A DNA stretch of 54,576 nucleotides from Kocuria subflava. GTDB taxonomy: Bacteria > Actinomycetota > Actinomycetes > Actinomycetales > Micrococcaceae. Location: NCBI RefSeq assembly GCF_012163155.1, contig NZ_JAAVUN010000006.1, positions 56,735 to 111,310 on the forward strand, given 5' to 3'. The notes under the pieces are model-generated. The model saw nothing but the letters and a program-made list of their open reading frames with translations. It was not told where the DNA came from and made no database searches. Shown one piece after another: positions 37,543 through 46,233 of this stretch (positions within the stretch are counted from its first letter, which is position 1; each line of letters opens with the position of its first letter). The position numbers and the translations under genes were made by a program.

Positions 37543-38154
37543 TCAGGGTCGCACAAGATGAGGGTCTTGCCAGGCCGACGGACCGTAGATCACGTGTGCC
37601 CGCCGCATGACCTCCACCACGTCGATCTGACGGGCGCCACAGCTGATGGGCAGGGCATGGACCTCATCTCCTGAGGCGGAATCCGTCCTGCGCATGGCCT
37701 CCATACGTTCACCGAACCTGCGCCGTGACGTCAGCTCGGCCTCCGGGGTCAAGGTGTAGCAGGCCAGCATCGTTGATGCCGACGGCCTGAAAACCCCGAT
37801 CCACCGAATCCAGATTTCATTGACGTCCATCCACCGCACCATGGGCATGGTTCTCCTGCCGGCGGAGGTACGTGTTTCCTGGAAAAAACCACCCTGGGTG
37901 ATCACCAAGCGGTGTCTGGTCCGCGTCTTGAGCACCGCAGGTTCGCAGGCCATACAGGAAGCGGTCGCAATGACCAGTGCCAGCCACAGGGCGGGTTCCC
38001 GGGTGGCGGTTTGGAATCCGCCGGAACCGATCACAACGGCCACCACAAGTGCTCCAAAAAGTACCGCGACCATCACCAGCAGAATCAGCGTGAAGAATTG
38101 CCGGTGGCGCGTGGCACCGAAGGACACCCGCCCACCACGTTCCAGCTGGTCCAT
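37543..38154 (-). CDS. Hypothetical membrane protein with two helices
   Basis: A protein of about 203 residues from ATG 38154 (MDQLERGGRVSFGATRHRQ). Two hydrophobic segments (TLILLVMVAVLFGALVVAVVI and ALWLALVIATASC) precede a soluble C-terminal region. The open frame continues upstream into the remains of an aldolase, so the start is a judgement; a GTG five codons upstream is an alternative. No family is recognised; the C-terminal part could be a PH-like domain. Confidence 0.5.
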   Translation of the reverse strand: MDQLERGGRVSFGATRHRQFFTLILLVMVAVLFGALVVAVVIGSGGFQTATREPALWLALVIATASCMACEPAVLKTRTRHRLVITQGGFFQETRTSAGRRTMPMVRWMDVNEIWIRWIGVFRPSASTMLACYTLTPEAELTSRRRFGERMEAMRRTDSASGDEVHALPISCGARQIDVVEVMRRAHVIYGPSAWQDPHLVRP

Positions 38155-38189
38155 GGCCTGTTCCACCACGCGGGCGTCACTGCGCGGCG

Positions 38190-38946
38190 CTGGAAATCGG
38201 CGTACCCGCGGACGTCTGCCACCACGGCGGCCCGGCGCCTGGCGACCTCCCGCGCCGAGACTTTTTTCATCAGGCGGACGGCCGGGGAGGAGTCGGTCAT
38301 GCCTGCGATCTGGACTTCGTAGCCCATCACCCCCACCAGCCGAAAGGGAGGTCCCTGGGTGCTCAGCTGGGCAATGTGTTCGACGGCGCAGCGGGCATGC
38401 CCCGGTGTCCGCAACGGCGAGCGCCGGGCGCCCAGATGAGCAGGACCCACGCGTAGGGAACAGTCCATGTCCAGGCACAGGCGAATGGTGGTACTGCGCC
38501 CCCGGCGTGTGGCTGTTGGGCCACGCCAGCTGATCCGGGTGGTCCACCATGAGTGTGATGGCATGGGCCAGATCAGGGTCTGCGGCCAGTTCCTTCAGCG
38601 CGGTGCGCTGGGCCGTCGGGTAGGCCACCACGACGTCGTCGCTCACCCCGGTGCGTACCAAGTGAATGGCCTCGGCCAGGGAGTAGGCCAGGATGCCGTG
38701 GAAGCCGGGGCGTTGCAGGACCCGGCGCAGAATTGCGGTGCAGCGTACCGATTTGCTGGCCACGCGGATGGGCACGGACCCTGCGCGGCGTACCAGGTCA
38801 TCCGCATTGGAGTCCAAGGCATCCAGGTCCACCACAGCCACGGGTGCATCTGATGCGCGCTGTGGCGATGTTGCCGAGTCCGGGTGGTCCAGGGCGCGAT
38901 CGAGTGCACTGTCCAGGCGGGCAAAGAACTCCGCCTGCGGGATCAT
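38190..38946 (-). pseudogene. Remnant of a PLP-dependent amino-acid aldolase/deaminase (alanine racemase N-terminal fold)
   Basis: From about 38946 the frame reads AVVDLDALDSNADDLVRRAG and IRVASKSVRC, which holds the PLP lysine, then ILAYSLAEAIHLVRTGVSDD. This is typical of D-threonine-aldolase-like proteins. Near 38495-38530 a one-base shift moves the sequence to another frame, where IRLCLDMDCSLRVGPAHLGA and LVGVMGYEVQIAGMTD continue the same fold. A run of five C (38499-38503) marks a likely slip site. The homology ends at ADFQ (38190). The C-terminal 150 or so residues expected are missing and an unrelated membrane-protein frame follows. A deletion therefore accompanied the frameshift. Confidence 0.75.
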
Positions 38947-39063
38947 GGTTTGTGGGGGCACACCAATCTCCTGAGCAGCGTCATCAACTAGGGCGCGTGA
39001 TGGGGCCCACACGGCGGGTCCAAACACCAAAATAACGCCGAGTAACCAACTGGACCCACACCT

Positions 39064-40260
39064 TCATGGCAACTGATGGTGAACCGTGTCCAAACCCAAC
39101 CAAGCGGCCATGCGCCGCAAGTGACTTTCCAAGGATTCGGCCGCAGCCCGTGGGGCATCTGGTTCCCAGGTGCAGCGCTGAAGCAACAGAATCTTGGCCT
39201 GGCGATCCGCTTTGAGATCCACCCGGGCCACCAAACGGTCCCCGTAGAGGAAGGGCAACACGTAGTACCCGTGCACACGCTTGTGAGCGGGCGTGTAGAT
39301 CTCCAACCGGTAGCGCATGCCGAACAGGGCCTGAGTCCGCTCTCGCTGCCAGATCAAGGAATCAAAGGGGCTCAGCAGCGCTTCCACATGTGCTTTGCGG
39401 GGGCGGCGTGCCGTGGCGTCCAGGTAGAGGGGGCCCTTCCAGCCATCGACTTCCACGGGCTCCACTTCACCGTCAGCCACCAACTGTCCCAAGGCCACAG
39501 CGGATTCTGCTGCGCCCAGCCGGAAGTAGTCCCGGAAACAGGCCGCGCTGCCAATGCCGTGGGCCCGGACCGAGGCTTTCATCAACTGGTAATGAGCTTC
39601 CTGGCTGCCCAGGCCTTGGCCCGTGGGCAGGATCTGACGTGCAACCACGTAACGACGCTCAAACTGTGCCGTCCGCCCTGCACTGGTGATTTCCCCGGCC
39701 CAGAACAGGTATTCCAGTGCGGTTTTGACTGCTCCCCAGTTCCACCCCCAGTGCTCCCGGGCCGATGGGAGGTCCACTGCCATGGCTGCATCCAGCTCCT
39801 TGGCCGTGATGGGACCCCGCAATCGTGTTTCCTCCAGGACGGCCTGCACCAGTTCCGGCTGGTCCTGGTGGATTCGGCGCATGCTGCCCCAGGCCTGGTC
39901 CTTGGCGCGGTCCATGCGGAAGGTCAACAGCGGCCAGGTCTCAGCTTTGATCAAGCTGGCTTCATGCGCCCAGTACTCCACCAGGCTCCGCGGCGAACGG
40001 TCCCGCATGCGATCCAAGCGCTCGGTGTCATACGGACCCAGCCGGGAGTAGAACGGCAGGTAGTGGCTACGGGAGAGCACGTTGACGGAGTCGATCTGCA
40101 CCACTTTGACCCGGTCCATGACCCGGTTGAGATGGCGGGCAGTCACCGACCCCGGTGCGGGTTGTGGATCCAGAAACCCTTGAGCCGCCAGGGCGATTCT
40201 GCGCGCTGCCGGGAGTGACAATCGCGGCAATCCGCGCTGATCCACCAAAGGCTGGGTCAC
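39064..40260 (-). CDS. YcaQ-like winged-helix DNA glycosylase
   Basis: Protein of 398 residues of the YcaQ/AlkX (HTH_42) family, which unhooks DNA interstrand crosslinks. Family features visible are ARRIALAAQGF at the N-terminus, VVQIDSVNVLSRSHYLPFYSRLG (the catalytic-loop region), YWAHEASLI and RYRLEIYTPAHKRVHGYYVLPFL near the C-terminus. GTG 40260 overlaps the stop of the upstream SRPBCC frame (GTGA), so the two are an operon. Intact. Confidence 0.88.
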   Translation of the reverse strand: MTQPLVDQRGLPRLSLPAARRIALAAQGFLDPQPAPGSVTARHLNRVMDRVKVVQIDSVNVLSRSHYLPFYSRLGPYDTERLDRMRDRSPRSLVEYWAHEASLIKAETWPLLTFRMDRAKDQAWGSMRRIHQDQPELVQAVLEETRLRGPITAKELDAAMAVDLPSAREHWGWNWGAVKTALEYLFWAGEITSAGRTAQFERRYVVARQILPTGQGLGSQEAHYQLMKASVRAHGIGSAACFRDYFRLGAAESAVALGQLVADGEVEPVEVDGWKGPLYLDATARRPRKAHVEALLSPFDSLIWQRERTQALFGMRYRLEIYTPAHKRVHGYYVLPFLYGDRLVARVDLKADRQAKILLLQRCTWEPDAPRAAAESLESHLRRMAAWLGLDTVHHQLP

Positions 40261-40772
40261 AGCTGCCCCTGTTCTGCGAGTCTTGTTATCAGGCCCCGTT
40301 GGCCCCCGGACATCACGTGTGCATGGGCAACCCCTGCCACCGGGCGTAGCGCTCTGACCGCTTTCCGTGCCGTGACAACACACCACGTCAGTTCCACCAC
40401 CGTGTGGGTGGTGGACTCATCACCGTAAATCACCCGCCACAGACCGTGTCCTTGCAGGTCCCCCGTGACGTCAATGTGTGCCATTCAGGGATGCTCGACG
40501 TCGCAGATGTGGATGGTGAACCTCAAGCGATAACCCACGGGGCTGACCACCTGAACCTGAGCCCTGGTGCCTGCACCATGCGGCACATTGCCTGAGTCCA
40601 GCACCGTCACATTCGTGACCCCGGGCCACCATTGCGGCCATGCACCCACGTCAGCCAGGACCTCCCAGACGCGGGCGGCTGATGCCGGCAGCTGCCAGCG
40701 AGTCTGGAAGTGAAAGGGGCGCGACTGTCCCGGTGCGGGTTGGGTGTGAGTGTGTGGCATGTGTTCACCCAC
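40257..40772 (-). pseudogene. SRPBCC-family protein interrupted by an in-frame TGA
   Basis: A 172-codon frame for a START/SRPBCC lipid-binding-fold protein. Residues 26-60 read RWQLPASAARVWEVLADVGAWPQWWPGV, the standard beginning of the fold. Codon 96 (40487-40485) is TGA. The same frame continues MAHIDVTGDLQGHGLWRV and further family-like sequence to the stop overlapping the YcaQ gene. In relatives an Arg or similar follows the VE-P stretch, so CGA to TGA is plausible. ATG immediately after the stop could allow restart, but the fold would be split in two. The ATG at 40760 or GTG at 40772 is the start. Confidence 0.8.
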
Positions 40773-40800
40773 CCTATGGCGCCGGAACCGCGGGGAGGAA

Positions 40801-40841
40801 CAGGCAGGGGCACGACGCCGTCGACGTCGTGCCCCTGCCTG
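40801..40841 (-). terminator. Strong terminator hairpin downstream of the CAP-domain gene
   Basis: CAGGCAGGGGCACGACG (40801-40817) pairs perfectly with 40825-40841 around CCGTCGA. It lies 33 bases past the minus-strand stop of the CAP gene and before the next gene on that strand. A 17-bp GC-rich stem is convincing as a terminator. Confidence 0.8.
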
Positions 40842-40861
40842 GTGAGCTACTGTCCCCCGGC

Positions 40862-40885
40862 TTCAGTAGGTCCTTCAGTAGGTCC
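40862..40885. repeat. Tandem 12-base duplication across the CAP gene stop
   Basis: TTCAGTAGGTCC occurs twice back to back (40862-40873, 40874-40885). On the minus strand this places the final TAC-TGA of the CAP gene inside a duplicated unit, so a second in-frame stop follows four codons later. It is a recent-looking small duplication without an obvious effect. Confidence 0.8.
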
Positions 40886-41552
40886 CGAAGTTCTGGGTGG
40901 CGTAGACGTATCCGTTGCTCGATTCAGCCAGGCTGAAGCCAATGGAGTTGAGCTCCGGGTTCATGATGTTGGCGTGGTGACCGGGGCTGTTCATCCAGAA
41001 GTTGTAGAAGTACTGGGCAGTCTCCTGGACGGACTTGCCGGAGGTGACGTCATAGGAAACGTTCTCCGCCATGTTGGTGGAGCCGGTGGCCAACGTCTGA
41101 TCAATGAACGTGGGGCTGTGGCTTGCTGCGTTGTTGGCCGCCATCTGCTGTGACCACCCGCTGGCAATCCCCGTCAGGTCGGCGTTGCTGCTCAGCGGAG
41201 ACAGACCCGCTTCCGCACGGGCCTGGTTGAGCATGCCCAGCATCTCCTGCGCCACCTGGTCAGAGAACGACGACGACGCCGCATCTCCACCCTCGGTCGC
41301 AGTGGACTGCGTGGTGACGGTGGACGCGTCAGCGCCAGAGGGAGCCTGGGCATCAGTGGGAGTCTGCGCGCCGTTGGAAGCCTGTTCCCCAACGGAGGTC
41401 TGGGCAGAGCCGCTGTCCTGCTGAAGGGAGGAGGAGAAGCTCGAGGAAGGAGCGTGGCCTTCGGAGCCGAAGCAGTCGGCGGCGGAGGCAGGGGCAGCAG
41501 CTGCGCCAGCCAGTGCCAGGACGGCTGCAGTGGTTACCAGGGTCTTCTTCAT
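40875..41552 (-). CDS. Secreted CAP-domain (SCP/PR1-like) protein
   Basis: Protein of 225 residues. A Sec-type signal peptide MKKTLVTTAAVLALAGAAAA with PASA-AD cleavage is followed by a Ser/Thr/Gln/Ala-rich linker (about 30-95) and a C-terminal CAP domain. The latter shows MLGMLNQARAEAGLSPL, HSPTFI, NMAENVSY, MNSPGHHANIMNPEL and YVYATQNFG, the family's His/Glu/His site region. Exported, function unspecified (wall- or host-associated). The stop codon lies inside a tandem 12-base duplication. Upstream is a 429-base gap with a tandem 11-base repeat. Confidence 0.92.
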   Translation of the reverse strand: MKKTLVTTAAVLALAGAAAAPASAADCFGSEGHAPSSSFSSSLQQDSGSAQTSVGEQASNGAQTPTDAQAPSGADASTVTTQSTATEGGDAASSSFSDQVAQEMLGMLNQARAEAGLSPLSSNADLTGIASGWSQQMAANNAASHSPTFIDQTLATGSTNMAENVSYDVTSGKSVQETAQYFYNFWMNSPGHHANIMNPELNSIGFSLAESSNGYVYATQNFGTY

Positions 41553-41693
41553 GGCGAGTTCCTTCGCGATTCACGGTGGACACCGGCAGTGCCCAGACTC
41601 GGCACGTTGCCAAGACGCGGAAGAACGTACGGATGCTCGAAGCCCTGAATCAACCCAGATCAGCGCCGCTGCGTTACCAAACCGTGATTTTTT

Positions 41694-41715
41694 CGTTATC
41701 TGAACGTTATCTGAA
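41694..41715. promoter_or_regulatory. Tandem 11-base direct repeat upstream of the CAP gene
   Basis: CGTTATCTGAA occurs twice with no spacer, so the units are one helical turn apart. This spacing is characteristic of sites for OmpR/PhoB-type regulators. It lies about 140 bases upstream of the CAP start in a gap (41553-41981) in which no gene is seen. Assignment to MtrA, which controls wall proteins in actinobacteria, is speculation. Confidence 0.4.
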
Positions 41716-41981
41716 CGCAGACTTTGAGGCCCCGTTGCCCACCATGGCGCGGATCGTCGGGCGTTCACCGGCCAGCAGGCGCTGATTCCTGGGAAAACAC
41801 CTTGAAATGTTGACGCATCACGAAAATTGAGGATTTCCGGGAGGCCCGCTGAACGCCACCCCGACGCCAGCTGACCGGTGAGCGCGCCGCGATGCGCCAC
41901 GTGGACCTCCCGCTCAGACAGTTATCCACAGGTGCCACAAGACTGATGCCGTGGTTGCACCGTGGGACGCAGCATGGAGAC

Positions 41982-42401
41982 ATGAGCTTCAACGACCTCC
42001 CTGAAAACTGGACCTTGCTTCCGCTGGACACACCTGGCCTGGCGGCCGACGTCGTCGATCTGGTTCTGACCATCGCCGATCGTCACCAGAACTGCCTGCT
42101 GGTGGAGATGTGCAATGCCGACGGCATTGGCTACCCCTCCCCCATCAAAGTTCCGCACCTGCACTGGACCTGCAGTGCCGGCGAGCGGGAGGAGATCATG
42201 ACCTCGCTGGCCCAGGTGGCTGCGCAGTTCCCTCAACCGGCACCCAACGTTCTGCTGGCACTGTCCTCACCCCACCCGCTGCCAGAAACCGTGGTGGACG
42301 CGTGGCACTCCACGGCTCAATCCGCCCTGAGTGACGTGAACTGCCAGCTCCTGGGCTTCTACACCAGCACCCCGCAGGAGGTGGTGGAGGTCTCCGCCTG
42401 A
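41982..42401 (+). CDS. Hypothetical protein, about 139 residues
   Basis: Starts at ATG 41982 with ATGGAG six bases upstream, reading MSFNDLPENWTLLPL. It has LAADVVDLVLTIADRHQNCLLVEMC, then HLHWTCSAGEREEIM and APNVLLALSSPHPLPE, ending in Glu/Val-rich sequence. No signal peptide or membrane helix. It resembles an uncharacterised actinobacterial family from memory but no function can be given. It converges on the ferritin gene across a strong terminator. Confidence 0.75.
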   Translation: MSFNDLPENWTLLPLDTPGLAADVVDLVLTIADRHQNCLLVEMCNADGIGYPSPIKVPHLHWTCSAGEREEIMTSLAQVAAQFPQPAPNVLLALSSPHPLPETVVDAWHSTAQSALSDVNCQLLGFYTSTPQEVVEVSA

Positions 42402-42429
42402 AGTTTCGCAACCCTTCCCAAGTCAGACC

Positions 42430-42463
42430 AAGGGCCGGTGCACCTCACGGTGCACCGGCCCTT
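42430..42463. terminator. Bidirectional terminator between the hypothetical gene and ferritin
   Basis: A perfect 15-bp stem (42430-42444 with 42449-42463) closes a TCAC loop, with AAG at the outer left and CTT at the outer right. It lies in the 81-base gap between convergent stops. Confidence 0.85.
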
Positions 42464-42482
42464 GAATGGAGGGGGAAGTGAC

Positions 42483-43001
42483 TCAGGCGTCGTTCTCCGT
42501 GGTTTCAACCGGGCGCGCGCCGAGTTCGTCGTCAAGACGCAACAGGCCGGCACCGTCGTCGCCAACACGCCCCAGTCGACCGACGATCTCACTGACCGTG
42601 GCCTCTTCCTCGATCTGTTCATCCAGGAACCAGTTGAGCAGCGGACGGGCATCCAGGTCACCGGCCGACTCGCAAGCCCGGTACAGGTTGCGAATGGACT
42701 CGGAGACCTTTTGTTCATGAGAGAGGGCTGCCTGGAAGATCTGCACCGCCGTGGGAGATTCCGGAACCTCCGGGGCAGCAATGGCACCGATGTGGGGGTG
42801 GCCATCACGGTCCGTGACGTGATCAATGAACTTGTTGGCGTGCACGATTTCCTCATCCGCCTGATGGCGCAGCCACGCCGCCATGCCCACAAGGTCCTGC
42901 ACGTCAGCCTCAACGGCCAACTGGCGGTACACCAAGGAGGCCTCGAACTCCATGGTGATCTGATCGTTGAACTGGGTCTCTAGCTCAGGTGTCAGCTTCA
43001 T
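42483..43001 (-). CDS. Non-heme ferritin
   Basis: Iron-storage protein of 172 residues, the usual length. The four-helix bundle shows ferroxidase ligands in QITMEFEASLVY (E18, Y25), ADEEIVHANKFIDHV (E50/E51, H54), a second-helix SHEQKV and the C-terminal EQIEEEATV cluster. It stores Fe(III) and limits oxidative damage. ATG 43001 is the start. It lies directly downstream of a frameshifted secreted-protein gene on the same strand. Confidence 0.93.
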   Translation of the reverse strand: MKLTPELETQFNDQITMEFEASLVYRQLAVEADVQDLVGMAAWLRHQADEEIVHANKFIDHVTDRDGHPHIGAIAAPEVPESPTAVQIFQAALSHEQKVSESIRNLYRACESAGDLDARPLLNWFLDEQIEEEATVSEIVGRLGRVGDDGAGLLRLDDELGARPVETTENDA

Positions 43002-43028
43002 GCCTTCACCCTATCCAACGGTGCTCCA

Positions 43029-43774
43029 TCACCCCAGGGATGGTGCCTGGGTGTTGGGTCGGTAGCTGCTGGGGTAGTGCAAAGCGGGGAGAGAACCGTA
43101 CTGACGGTGCACCACGTTGTTGTCCAAGTCGCTGTTGTCCCACAGCGTCCACCGGTTGACCAACGGCTCCGTCCGACCCCAGGTCGACGGTCGATTAGCC
43201 ATCAGGAGGGCGTTATGCGGGTTGTCGTCCTCAGTTTCGCCCGCTGAAGAAGGTGTGCGCTGGGCAATTTCCAAGGTGTACTGCCAGGACCCTCTCACGC
43301 CGCCGCGATCCGGCCAGTTGGTCTGGAAATCCGCAGAACCCGGGGACGTGAAACCCGCAGGAAGGGTGATGGTTTGTGTCCACGCCTGCATGACGCGAGT
43401 GCCGGTCTGGGCAACCCCGCCCCGATAAGCAGTGACTGTGGAGCGAACGGGCCCGCCCAGCGTCAACAAGGGGTCATTGACCTGCAGGGTTGGTCCAACA
43501 CTCACTGCGGACAACGCCTTGTAGACCTCGTATGCGCGCAAGGTGATCACCAGACCGGAGGTGGGGCGAGCTTCCGTACCCACCCACCCCAAACGGAACA
43601 CATCGCTGCCTGCTGCAGCCCCGAGGTGGTGGTGAGGGTCTGCCACAGAGCCAGGTCCATGACTTGAGAAGCGGCGTAGGCCGCTGCTGCGGTGGCCACG
43701 GCAATGATGGGCACGGCCCAGACGGCACCGTTGAGGACGGTTCTGCGATTCAGCGCTTCCACGAGCAGGTCCAT
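43029..43774 (-). pseudogene. Tat-type secreted protein with a frameshift
   Basis: From ATG 43774 the frame reads LNRRTVLNGAVWAVPIIAVATAAAAYAAS, a twin-arginine signal like that of the gene at 45374, then about 35 residues of mature protein. Near 43585-43600 a one-base shift is needed to join GLQQAAMCSVWGGWV to GTEARPTSGLVITLRAYEVYK in another frame. That frame continues for about 185 residues as a Thr/Pro/Asn-rich, beta-like extracellular domain. A CCCC run at 43587-43590 is a plausible slip or sequencing-error site. No family is recognised. Either a broken gene or a phase-variable surface protein. Confidence 0.7.
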
Positions 43775-43838
43775 TCATTTGCAATCAAAGTCATGGAACA
43801 GTCAGACACATTTCACGAATCGAATCAATTCCTCAGCA

Positions 43839-43856
43839 AGGTGTGTTTGCACACCT
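43839..43856. promoter_or_regulatory. Perfect palindrome in a divergent promoter region
   Basis: AGGTGTG-TTTG-CACACCT is a 7-4-7 perfect inverted repeat about 65 bases upstream of the frameshifted secreted protein and 165 upstream of the divergent CHAD gene. It could be an operator; the GntR-type regulator at 44982 is a nearby candidate binder. Confidence 0.4.
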
Positions 43857-44021
43857 CCTTCGTGGCTTCCGGGGACGCATCGCCTGCAACTTGACCGTCA
43901 CAGCTCCTTCTTGCCGAGTCGACCCTGGGAAGATGGTGGTACCGGATTCCCTGACTAATACCCCGCTGGGGCGGGTGGAACGGGAGTTCAATGACGGTAG
44001 GCAGCCACCGGGAGGAACACA

Positions 44022-44900
44022 GTGACCGCAACTCACGCGACGGCCTACGACGTCGTCCGCCAATACCTGGGTGCCCAAGTTGAGGCCATCAGGTCACGGG
44101 AGAACGCCGTCAAGGACAATGCCCCTGATGCCGTGCACAAAACCCGCGTGGCCACCCGCCGCCTGCGCAGCACGCTGCGTACTTTCCGCCCACTCTTCCA
44201 TGCCGAATCCACCGAACCGCTGCGAGCCGAGCTGAAGTGGTACGCGGAGATGCTCGGTGGACCACGTGACGCCGAGGTGCTCAAGCAGCGGCTGACAGAA
44301 GCCTTGAGCGCATTGCCGCCAGACGCCGTCGTGGGCCCGGTGGGCGCGCGACTCTCTGCAGAATTGGACGCGCGCCACGCCCTGACCCACGCCGAACTGG
44401 TGCAGGTCATGGGCACGGCCCGGTATCGAGATCTGACGAAAGCCCTGGAGAATCTGACCCAGACTTCACCGCTGCGGTCACAGACCCACCATTCAATGAC
44501 GGAGGTTCTGAACCCCTTGCTGACCGAGGCCACGCAGAGGGCTGCACGACGGTGGGAAGCAGCCCAGGCGGCCTCCGGGAAGGAACACACCGAGTTGGCC
44601 CATGAGGCCCGCAAGAAAGCCAAAGCCGCGCGCTACGCCTTTGAGGCGGTGGCGGAGTTCGATCCGTCCTACAAGGACGCTGCCCAGGCATGGGAACAGG
44701 TCACTGAGGCCCTGGGAACGGCACAGGATTCCGTGGTGACGCGCGAACGCCTCCACGAGTTGCGCACTGCCGCTGATTGCGCCGGAGAACCAACGTTCAC
44801 CTACGGGGTCCTGCATGGACTGGAACTGAATCAGCAGGAAGGCGCCCACAACCGCGGCGGGGAAGCAATACAGCACGCGTTGACGGTGTCCAGCCAGTGA
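44022..44900 (+). CDS. CHAD-domain protein
   Basis: Protein of 292 residues, all CHAD domain (conserved histidine alpha-helical domain). DAVHKTRVATRRLRSTLRTF near 38-55 and HEARKKAKAARYAFEAV near 195-212 carry the conserved His/Lys/Arg residues that line the basic channel. CHAD domains bind inorganic polyphosphate, often at polyphosphate granules. GTG 44022 has GGGAGG seven bases upstream. No CYTH domain is attached. It precedes a GntR-type regulator in the same orientation. Confidence 0.92.
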   Translation: MTATHATAYDVVRQYLGAQVEAIRSRENAVKDNAPDAVHKTRVATRRLRSTLRTFRPLFHAESTEPLRAELKWYAEMLGGPRDAEVLKQRLTEALSALPPDAVVGPVGARLSAELDARHALTHAELVQVMGTARYRDLTKALENLTQTSPLRSQTHHSMTEVLNPLLTEATQRAARRWEAAQAASGKEHTELAHEARKKAKAARYAFEAVAEFDPSYKDAAQAWEQVTEALGTAQDSVVTRERLHELRTAADCAGEPTFTYGVLHGLELNQQEGAHNRGGEAIQHALTVSSQ

Positions 44901-44981
44901 CCCTCACTTCATGAGGCTGAAACCAAGCGTCCGAGACCCATAATGAATGCTCAATGGTCAACACTGGAGAAAATGAGAGTC

Positions 44982-45341
44982 ATGTTCAGCATTGATGAAT
45001 CATCACCTGTCCCGCCATTCGATCAGATCAAGCAGCAGATCATCTCCGGTAGAGTGACCGGCGAACTGGCTGCAGGTCATCACCTTCCGCCCGTCAGGGG
45101 TCTTGCCCAGGATCTTGGCGTGGCACCCAACACCGTGGCACGGGCTTACAAGGAGCTCGAGGCTGCAGCGGTCATCGAAACCAGGGGACGCAACGGGTCA
45201 TTCGTGACCGGCACGGAGGAATCCGCTGACAAGGCAGCAACTCATGCCGCGGAAGAATTCGTGGTGGCCATGCGCGGACTCAAGATCTCCGATCAACGGG
45301 TGCGCGAATTGATTGACAAAGCAATCACGACCGTGAGTTGA
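44982..45341 (+). CDS. GntR/YtrA-family transcriptional regulator
   Basis: Regulator of about 119 residues with the GntR winged helix: FSIDESSPVPPFDQIKQQI, then LPPVRGLAQDLGVAPNTVARAYKELEAAAVIETRGRNGSFV. A short helical tail of the YtrA subfamily follows. YtrA regulators usually control neighbouring envelope or transporter genes. ATG 44982 is preferred on family grounds; upstream ATGs exist at 44943 and 44973. A TTGA overlap with the next frame suggests co-transcription with the secreted-protein gene. Confidence 0.85.
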   Translation: MFSIDESSPVPPFDQIKQQIISGRVTGELAAGHHLPPVRGLAQDLGVAPNTVARAYKELEAAAVIETRGRNGSFVTGTEESADKAATHAAEEFVVAMRGLKISDQRVRELIDKAITTVS

Positions 45342-45373
45342 TCCGGCCCACCCCGGTCGATACTCTCGCAATC

Positions 45374-46102
45374 GTGTCTAACGAATTTCATCAAACTTTC
45401 GGAGTGTCACGCCGAACCGTTGCCCGCGGACTTGCCTGGTCAGTTCCCACCATTGCCGTGGCAGCGGCGGCACCCGCCCATGCAGCTTCCTCATGCATTC
45501 CCACACTGCGCTCCAGCGGCGGCTTGACGTACACCTGAGGAACGCTGGGCTCCTCATCCACAACGCAGAACATGACGGTTGGTGCGCAGACCTACGTGGA
45601 CAACCTGCCCGCAGGTGTCACTGTCACCAGCGTCACCTATCGGTGGTGGATCGCCAACCGAATCGGTCAGACTTCGACTGGACCTGGCGCCTTCTGGGTG
45701 GGCAACTCGTCCTCCAGCCGCTCCAGACAGAACTTTGACGCCATGCCCTACACCTCCGGGACAGGCACGGCCTGGCGGAACACCGTCAGCAACACCGCCA
45801 ATCTGGTCAACCAGACTTATCCGGACGGCGTCACCCGGCAGTCCTGGGACCTGAATTTCTCGTGGACCGCCGGGACCAACAACACCAGCGGAACGTACAC
45901 AACTGACGCTCAAGGATGCCGGGACTTCACCACGGGCCCATCCGGTCGGTTCGACGTTGCCTACAGCGGAGTGGTGGCACCGAGCTCTTGCCCCACACCC
46001 AGTGCAACCATCCCGAACTTCAACACCATTGTGGTCACGCTTTCCAACGGTGAGACGTTGACTGAAACATCGGCCAGCGACGGCGAGTCAACCTGCCGTT
46101 GA
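45374..46102 (+). pseudogene. Tat-type secreted protein interrupted by an in-frame TGA
   Basis: The frame from GTG 45374 (or TTG 45338) gives VSRRTVARGLAWSVPTIAVAAAAPAHAAS, a twin-arginine signal with AHA-AS cleavage. Codon 55 (45536-45538) is TGA, within SSGGLTYT-stop-GTLGSSSTTQN. The same frame runs on unbroken for 188 codons of Thr/Ser/Asn/Gly-rich, extracellular-type sequence to a normal stop. TGG to TGA is the simplest explanation. The signal is related to the one at 43774 and both genes are broken. Function unknown. Confidence 0.75.
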
Positions 46103-46233
46103 CAATGGCTCAGAGCGAGTCACTCCCCTGTGCCAGGTCGCATTCATCCCGGTTGCGCTGCACCACACCCGACCTGGGCGATGCCGATGAGTGGGCGTCA
46201 CACTTGATGCACCCCAGCACGTCGACGGCCTCC

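Noticed and set aside
41922-41930. Perfect DnaA-box sequence TTATCCACA
   Set aside because: A single box, no clustered boxes, no AT-rich region and no dnaA/dnaN nearby, so not an origin.
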